Shown here in pieces: positions 56,404-64,000 of a DNA stretch of 64,000 nucleotides. The stretch is from contig NC_067134.1 of NCBI RefSeq assembly GCF_021347895.1, positions 30,129,449-30,193,448 of the forward strand, in the 5' to 3' direction. The position numbers and the translations under genes were made by a program. Origin of the DNA: Acanthochromis polyacanthus. Lineage: Eukaryota; Chordata; Actinopteri; Pomacentridae. Every line of letters starts with the position of its first letter. The stretch's first letter is position 1. A model generated the notes under the pieces. It worked only from the letters and a program-made list of their open reading frames with translations. It made no database searches and had not been told where the DNA came from.

Positions 56404-59090
56404 ATGGCTCAGTTTGTGGTGAGTTAAAACAGAACTCTGTGAAAATGTGTGTTTGGGAACATTTTCCATTTCTTTCTAATTCTACAAATATGAAGCTTTT
56501 AGGAAGAATAAAGAAGAATCAATCCCAGAAGTGATGACTCCATTTCAACACTAAATGTCCTGAGAAGCTGTTTTACAGGAACTACAGTCAGAGAGGGAAT
56601 CTACACTCTACATGTCACCTGAGGAATCCAAACCTTCTCTGGCTTCATCTTCTTCTTTGTCTGCTGCAGTGGACTTTAATCCACTCCTCACTTCAATAGT
56701 TTAGTGTTCTGCTCTCCTTTAGTCTCTTCTTGGATTTGATCACTTTATGAGTTTTTCTGGCTCTTTGCTTTAAACCACTTCCTGTCGTTTTTCCACATTC
56801 ATGAAAATGTCCTTTAGATGAGATGAATCCAATGAAACTTTGAAGAATTTCACTCATTCTTTCCCATTTCATTGCTTCATTGGTATATTTGACTCTCATA
56901 ATTCCACACAGTTTGGTAAATGTCACACTTTGAGCCTCTAGACCCACAACATCACTTCGTAAATTCTGTTTTTAAGGATCATTTAATGTCCTTACAACTG
57001 AGAACCTGCCCCACTAATTCACTTTCATGCTGTTTTAATGTGAAATATTGAACATTTTACTCAATTTATCTGATATCTTCTAGATGAAATCAGCCAACAG
57101 TGTCTAAAATCACTGATTGTAGCTGCTCCACTGTTTACTTGTGTGTTTTCTCTCCATATCTTCAGAATAATTCCTCCTCTGGTTCTTCAGGCTGTTTGCA
57201 GTCCAGCAGCAGCAGCGCCCTCTGCAGGTTGGACAGATAAAAGCTTCCAGCTTCTATCTGCTATTCCCAGCTTCTCCCATCCAGGAACTAGCCAGGCCCC
57301 ACCCTGCTGACTTCTAGCAGACATTGAAGGAACAAAATGGGATGTGAGCAGTTTTCTGAGAGTCCATGTTGAGCAGCAGTGGAGGCTGGATGTGAGGAAG
57401 TGGAGGTGGATCAGCTGATGCTGCTTTGTTGGCTTTAGATTCAGATCCAGGATCAGGTGAGCTCAATCAGTCCATGAAGCAACTGGCAGATAGTTTGAAA
57501 GCATCAAATGTGAGCAGAATCCCTGAAGAGCTGAGTCATTTGTGGTGCTTTAGGAGAGAAATCCAAAGTGATGCAGGTTTGTTCTGTGTGGTCTCTGCAC
57601 TCCTTCATGTTGGAGCTGAGATCAAATCAGAAGGAAAAAGCTCAAAGTTTTCATGTGAGGCTGAAACAGACGCTGCTGATGCTGCTTTTAAAGTGAGCTT
57701 GGCTCCATGAACCAGTTGAAGATTCTCTCTGAGGGACTTTTAGTTGAGATGTTTGCTGCTGCTGATGATCCATGTAGAGCACATCTTTAGTCCCAGCATC
57801 ATGAGGAGCATTAAAGAAGGAAACATGGATTCATGTGGAACATTTACAACAAGCACACCAACACTGTCAAACATTTGAGGGAGAAAAGAAGCCAATGAGT
57901 CTTTCTGCACTCAACTTTATCTGACAAGAAAACAAGCAGAAAAGATGGAAGTAGAAACGGCAGAGGAAATCTTTGAGAGAGATTTGTGTAAAAGGCTGTA
58001 AAAAGCAGCTTTGGATCCTAAAGAATCCTCAGATCGGCTCATTTCCAGTCTGATGAGGTCAACACCCAGACTGTGGAGCTTTAATTTGAAGGGACTGAAC
58101 AGGAAACAGTGAGACTTTTGACTTCTTTCAAAGCTGTTTCCCTGGAATCATGTTTTAATAGGAGTCATTTTAAATACAGACACATGAAATGAAAGCAAAG
58201 ACTCATTAAATCAATACTGAGCATGTAATGTTGAATGAACTGATCCATCATCTGGTGTTTGATCTCATTTAGAATTCACAATAATATAAAATACAGCTGT
58301 AGTCATTAAATCCACACATTTAAAATGGAAACAAACACATTTTAATCAGTTAAACCTTTAATTCATTGAACTCAGAAAACCATCCTTTAATGTCTTCCCT
58401 TAAAATGAGCAACATTTTTAAAATATAGCTGCAAAGTAAAAGTTTCACACTAAAGATGAATCAAATTTATAACTACATTATGCTAGAACCCAGTGAATGT
58501 GATGAAGCTAACTTGAAGACTTATTTTTATAATCTTCATTTAAAAGTCAGTAACTCACTGAAGGGTGATGGATTTGATTAATATGAGAAACTGAGAATGA
58601 AATGCTTTCAAGGGTTTAGATTACTATCAAACTGAGATGTTTTAATGGCTTTAACTTTCATGAGAAACTTGGGTTAAAGAAGTGAAGACGTAAAGTGAAA
58701 TGTTCACTGTAAAGACTGTTAAACTCTAAATGGACTTTGGGGATTTTTATAAGTGTGTGCAGATTGTCCAAAAAGATTACACCATGTGGTGTCACTGACA
58801 GACGCTGACATCAGCTTCTCCATTTCCCCATCAGAGGCCTTCTCTGAGCTGCAGACAACAGAAGTTGGGTGGAGTGGTCAAGACGGTCCAAAACAGAGAG
58901 TTTCAGTTCCTCAAAAGCACAGAGAGGTCTTATGATGGATGAGGTGGAGGAGTGTGAGAGTTGGAGGAGGCAAATCATTGAAATGTGTAACATCCACCAC
59001 TGTCTCATTCACTCTGATATTTATACTGTATATTTTAAATAGACTGTTTGCACTGAAAAAGAGAAGCTCTCCAATCTGGTTATACACTGT
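56404..59090. other. No convincing gene; one unrecognised 94-aa ORF
   Basis: A plus-strand ORF at 57426-57710 begins MLALDSDPGSGELNQSMKQL and has no motif I know. Its surroundings show no clear splice sites or promoter, so I do not call it a gene. The rest is AT-rich with no repeat end recognised up to the LINE tail. Confidence 0.3.
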
Positions 59091-59150
59091 ATAATGACAA
59101 TGAAGCACATTCTATTCTATTCTATTCTATTCTATTCTATTCTATTCTAT
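59040..59150 (+). mobile_element. Rex1-like LINE 3' end with TTCTA tail
   Basis: TATACACTGTATAATGACAA leading into about eight ATTCT repeats (59108-59150). The same type of 3' end, inverted, closes the Rex1-like LINE at 50985-51060. Upstream coding sequence is not recognisable. Confidence 0.5.
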
Positions 59151-59329
59151 ATGCAAATGAAGTCTGAGATCACTGCGTCTGTAAAACCTGAAGAGAGTCC
59201 AGTGTAGCATAAAATACACCTGATAGAGAAGCAAGTTTGAGTTGTTGTTGGTAGAAACATGGAACAAATCAGTCAACAGGTCTGATCAGAGGATTTTACC
59301 ACACAATTATGGAGGGTGAACCACAAAAT

Positions 59330-60930
59330 GATTCAAACAAACCACAGACCAATATGATCCACCAAATGATAAAAACCAGCCACAAGATGACAGAAATGGT
59401 ACAACAGACAACATAAAGAGATGCAACATGACCCGAATGTGACACAAAATGAGCAAAACTGAAGAAAGACGACCTTAAAGAAATGCATGACTAGAATTAG
59501 CAACAAAAATGAGACACAAAATGAACATCTCATTTGGATCATTTTGTACATTTCAGTCTGTTTTTAGGGAAGAAAGTGGCTTAAATCAGACTGTAAATAA
59601 TCTCTGAACAAACCTCTGTGTAAAACCTTCAGAATATTGAATAGAATAAATCTGGACCGTGATGAATGTAAGTAAAGATTTCTGGATCAATCTGGTCATT
59701 TTGAGGCTAATTTTGGTCATGTTTTTATCTAATTCAGGTCATTTTTTTGTCTCTTTTTGTTGCTTTTGTACCATCTTGGTCATTGTGTGGTTTATTTTGG
59801 TGATTCTGATTGTCTTTAAGGTTGTTTATGTTTCAAATTGTTCAGTTTGTGGCTCATTTTGATGGTTGTGTCTCTAATTTTGGTCAGTTTATGTCTTTAG
59901 GGTTGTTCTTACTAGAAATTTTGGTCATTTTGTGCATTTCAGTACGTTTTTAAGATAAAAATGGTGTAAATCAGACTGTAAATGAGTATTGAATAGAATA
60001 AATGTGGACAGCTTGGTGAATGTAAGAGAAGATTTCTGGATCAGTTTGGTCATTTTGAGGCTAATTTTGGTCATTTTGTGTCAGAATGTGTTTAATTTTG
60101 ATCAGTTTGCATCTTTTGGTCCGTTTTTAAACATGTTGCATCTTTTCATGTTTTTTTTTTGTGGTAATTTTGTTTATTTTGCATCAGGTTTTGGTCATTT
60201 ATGTGTCTAATTCAGGTCATGTTACATCTCTATGTTTTTTTGTACCATTTTGGTCATTTTATGATTCATTTCATGTGTCTGTAAGGTTGTTTTTGTTTCA
60301 AATTGTTCATGTTGCTCATATTAGTCATTTCATGTCAGTTTGTCCATTCTGTGACTCATCAGCCATTTCTGTCTCATTTTTCATCTTTTTTGGTCTGTTT
60401 TGCTCATTTTATCTCTCATTTTAGTTATTTTACACCAGGTTAAGATTGCTTTTTTCATTTTGTACATTTTGTGTCTCATTTTCGTCATTTTGTTGCTAAT
60501 TTGTGTGTCTGGTTTTGGTTAATTTTGTCTTTCATTTTTGTCATTTTTGCAATTTTAGTCCCATTTTGGCCACTTTTGGTCTCAAAATGACCAAAATGAT
60601 CCAGAAATCTTCACTTACATTCACAAAGCTGTCCAAATTTATTCTATTCAATATTCAGGCTTATAGAGAGCGTTGTTCATAGATCATTTACTGTCTGATT
60701 TATACAACGTTTTTTCCCCTAAAAACATGCTGAAATGCACAAAATGATCCAAATGAGATCGAAAATGACCAAAATTAAACAAAAACAATTTTAAGTGATG
60801 CAAAATTGCTAAAATGAGAGATAAAATGAGCAAAACTGAAGAAAAAAAGAGACAAAAACTGATGAAATAGACGTGAACTGACCAAAAGAACTAACAAGAT
60901 GAACAATTTTAACCAAAAATAAACTTAATA
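59330..60930. repeat. Foldback-like structure built from TTTTGGTCATTTTGTG repeats
   Basis: Words of TTTTGGTCATTTTGTGTCTC type fill 59690-60570 on the plus strand and appear in reverse complement at 59330-59530 and 60575-60930. A unique block (ATTGAATAGAATAAAT through GATTTCTGGATCA) occurs at 59635-59690 and 59985-60045 and again inverted at 60595-60650. No transposase or ORF. Confidence 0.7.
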
Positions 60931-62280
60931 CAAATATCAGCTCTGAATATAGGTTGACTTTATTCACATATTCATTCAGATTTATGTATATTTCAGTTTC
61001 ATATATCTGAATTTAATTAGTACAGCTGTGAACTATTTCCACAGTAGTCAGCCGCATTTTCTATAATTATGAATTCTTGTTAAGATAAAACACCAGATGA
61101 TGGATCAGATCATTCCAACATTACAGGGTCAACATTTATTTAATCAGTATTTTAGAGCCCATTTTATTTACTTCACTTGTCTGCATTTAAAATGACACTA
61201 AGAGAATTTCAGCTCTGAGATCAGAAAATAAAATCTATGAGGGAAGTGATGCTATTTGTCGATATAAAGAACCCTAAGAACTGTGTGGCTGACAATTAAT
61301 CTTTGTTTACATTTTGATCAAGTAAAATATTTATTTTTTGTCAGTTTGGACAAGAGAGACAAATATGAACATTTAACAGGTGAGAGGGAACTGAACAAGT
61401 GAAGGAGTGGTTTGAGATTTTCAGTGACCCAAACAAATACAACACAGTCTAATTTTAGACTAAATAAAGTGAAGATTTGGAGCAAACACTTGAATTTTTT
61501 GGAAGCTTCCTGATAGAAACATGTTCAGGTGGTTAAAGGAAAACGTAAGAAGCTGTTAAATGTGATGAGTTTGGACAGAAGTGAAAATTTGTATTAGATC
61601 ATTAGTATTTGATGCAGCACAGACATGATCCAACAAGAGGGGTTCAGTCTCAGACTGATGTTTGCAGAGGTGATCTAGAGAAGTGAAACGAACACAGACA
61701 CAGACCAGGAAATAATTTCAGTCACTACGTGGAAAGACACACGGACAAAGCGCAGTCTGTCTGTGGGAGAAACCCACCGAAGAACCTCTGTGACATCTGG
61801 AGGCAGTGGACGCAGCGACACGCAGGTAAGATCCAGAAGAAGAGCTGAAAACTTTCTGAAAGGTGGAAAATGTTGACTTATCTTTTGTGGGGCTGAGAAA
61901 GAAACCATACCCTTTAGTTCTTCATACAGAAGTGAAGTCTGGAGTTTTAAACAGAAAAACAGTTGAGGAATCATTTCTGAATCGGCCTGTAGTTCACAAA
62001 TAAGCGTCAGTTTAATCAGTGCTGACGTCCTGATGGAGTTCGGTAAAGTTAGAAAGAGATTCACAGATTCGGACTTCCGGCATCAATAACTAATGAGATA
62101 TATGTTGTGAAAACATAAAAGATGCCTCTTTCAAATCATTGTAAGCCAGATAATGTGCTACAAGGCCAGTTTTATCAAAAGTCGCTGTCTTTAAAGCTGT
62201 AGAAATAATATTGGCGTCTATCAGCAGCCGGCGGTGTGACGAGTGAACAGGGACCGTCTGCAAATTACAAACCGCTGCAA
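60931..62280. other. No feature recognised
   Basis: A plus-strand CGCAG|GTAAGA near 61825 looks like a splice donor, and a minus-strand 129-codon ORF overlaps at 61675-62064, but neither can be tied to a gene. Confidence 0.3.
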
Positions 62281-62289
62281 CAGCGAAGA

Positions 62290-63580
62290 GAGACACAAAT
62301 ATTCAAAAACTTCACTCTTATACACTGTAGAGCCATCACATTTACTGAAGACATTAATTGGGTCCTTCTGGTCATAATACAGCTCTTGGTTTGATACTCA
62401 GTAAAAAATCTGAATTTTAAGGAATTTATATTAGTAGTAAAATTCAATAACTTCACTCTTCTGTACTGAAGAGTCACCAAAATCACTGGAGTCATCAGTT
62501 AGCTCCTGCTGGTCATATTTGCTGGTCATACTACAGCCTTTGGTTTGATATTAACTGTTTTTCATAAATTTATGGAATTTTTCTTATTTTATTATCATTT
62601 TATTAGTAATAAAATTCAGTAACTTCACTCTTATGTACTGTAGAAAAATTACACTCTGTCCAACCATCAGTTGGCTCCTGCTGATCAAACTACAACTCTT
62701 GATTTGATATTTAACAATTTTTCATGATTTCAAGGATTTTTGAAATTGTTACATATCTCAAATATTTTTTGTTGTAACATATAAAAGTGATCATCCATTT
62801 TCTGGGTCGATTGTGGAACACTGATTACCAAAAGTGACAGAATTTTATTTTATTTTGGTTGTTTATCGCCATGTGAAGTTGTGCATAAGATCCAGTGTGT
62901 GCAGTTGTGTGTGAATTTGAAGGATTAATGAGTAAATTAGCTTTGATGGCTCTTTTCTTCATGTATGCAGTACTATACAGTGTTTTCTCTGGGATTTTTT
63001 TCAGCAGCAGCAGCAGGCTGTCCAGGAGTCATGGTGACGTAAACAAATGACACTTGACTGCAGATTTTACTTGGACAATTTATTTACTGAATGGCCAGTT
63101 GACAACAGTAACAGAACTTCGAATCCTCACCAAGGAGAATATCAGATAACACCAATATACCAAACTAAACTGTTTAGACTCCTCAAGTACTGACGATTGG
63201 GAAGAAAGACCTTCTGACAAGGCTGCAGTGTTAATTGATTCATTTAAACCAGAATGTTAAACTGCTAATGATATTTTCCAAGTTAAGGACTGTACAGACA
63301 ATACTTGGAAGTAAAAATCTGAAGGTAGGATCAGCAGGACCTCTTTGATGTTTGGATGGAGTTTATTTTTTCTACAGTGTATAAGAGTGAAGTTATTGAC
63401 TTTTACTACTAATAAAAATTCCTTTAAATTCTGCAAAAATATCTAGTCTCAAACCAAGAGTTGTAGTCTGACCAGCAGGAGCCAGTTGAAGGTTCCAGTG
63501 AATTTGGTGACACTACAGTGTATAAGAGTGAAGTTATTGCTTTTTTTATTCTAAAAATACCTTAAAATTGTGATTTTTTT
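62290..63580. repeat. Inverted array of 140-170-bp repeats around a ~600-bp core
   Basis: Three direct units begin with AACTTCACTCTTATACACTG-like sequence at about 62308, 62449 and 62621. After a core (62760-63370) the same unit occurs inverted at about 63375-63395 and 63514-63535. Each contains CAGCTCTTGGTTTGATA or its complement. No coding frame. Confidence 0.7.
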
Positions 63581-64000
63581 TCTCCTACAATATCTTTATT
63601 ATCAGATTTTGTAAATTAACAAAAGAACACATATGTGCAAACACCCACACACTGCACCATTCTAACTCTTTGTATCATTCAATGATTTCTTAGCAAAACA
63701 AAAGAAAATAATAATAAAACAAAGCTGTTACAACCCCACTGTCTAGTGTAACCGAATTTTAACAAATGCAAATGAAAGCAATGAATTTCCAGAATCGAGT
63801 CTGTTTTATTCTTGATAAGGGTAGGTTTCAACAGACAAAGTGAGGGATCTGAAAGTAAATGGGTGCTGCTGAAATTAAAGAAACAAATCGAACCAAAGTG
63901 GCCTTCTCTTGGAAGTAGACTCCACTAGACTGTGGGAAAAATAAAAATACATCAGACACAAATAAAAGCTCCAAATAGAAATACAAAGGCAAAAGCACCC
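63581..64000. other. No feature recognised at window end
   Basis: AT-rich sequence; nothing assigned. Confidence 0.25.

Noticed and set aside
57426..57710. 94-aa ORF as a possible host gene
   Set aside because: No domain, splice signals or promoter could be recognised; its length is within chance for this composition.

Overview
The window is nuclear DNA of a teleost fish. It contains a fish-type NLR immune receptor gene with PYD-like, FISNA-NACHT, LRR and B30.2 exons, together with fish-typical transposons: Tc1 with DD34E transposase, L2 with an esterase ORF1, Rex1-like, L1/Tx1-like, BEL/Pao, Gypsy, hAT, a piggyBac-type MITE and a tRNA-derived SINE. Genes have introns and canonical GT-AG splice sites. 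Species cannot be named from sequence alone.

One host gene organises most of the window, on the minus strand. Its exons run from a TATA-bearing 5' region near 47.9 kb to a stop at 2404: 5' exon (to 47835), PYD-like exon (46988-46706), 84-nt linker (45351-45268), FISNA-NACHT exon (44065-42220), LRR exons (42142-41969, 14713-14540, 14267-14094), 47-nt linker (3130-3084) and B30.2/PRY-SPRY exon (2933-2404). All splice phases agree. From the exon-2 ATG the coding length is 3303 nt, giving 1100 residues and a stop, with no break seen. The 45 kb size comes almost entirely from transposons in introns. This exon set was assembled by reading, without transcript data.

Layout. 1-2403: 3' flank. 3.35-14.1 kb (last large intron): a minisatellite split by a young BEL/Pao retrotransposon (3717-11335, two 695-bp LTRs, CTAGG target duplication) and by a dead hAT element (about 12.2-14.0 kb). 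14.7-42 kb (27-kb intron between two similar LRR exons): a layered transposon pile. It holds a 3-bp-TSD MITE, RLE-LINE pieces, an L2 copy split by Gypsy, hAT and Rex1-like insertions, two solo Gypsy LTRs, and an L1-like element (25593-38292, 17-bp target duplication). The L1 in turn hosts a SINE, an intact L2, a piggyBac-type MITE and an unrecognised 1.4-kb retroposon with a small membrane-protein ORF. A broken Tc1 follows. 42-48 kb: N-terminal NLR exons and promoter. 48.3-49.9 kb: an almost identical Tc1 with an intact transposase, about 0.4 kb upstream of the NLR promoter. 51-55.5 kb: a deleted Rex1-like LINE, a SINE with 11-bp target duplications and a second, inverted copy of the MITE. 56.1-56.4 kb: a duplicate of the NLR promoter/5' exon with its splice donor lost. 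56.4-64 kb: no recognisable gene, but two inverted-repeat structures (59.5-60.75 and 62.3-63.6 kb).

The most useful leads are a 24-bp duplication that creates four in-frame alternative splice donors on the last LRR exon, two competing upstream ATGs in the NLR 5' exon, the duplicated NLR promoter, and the retroposon carrying a TM/coiled-coil ORF.
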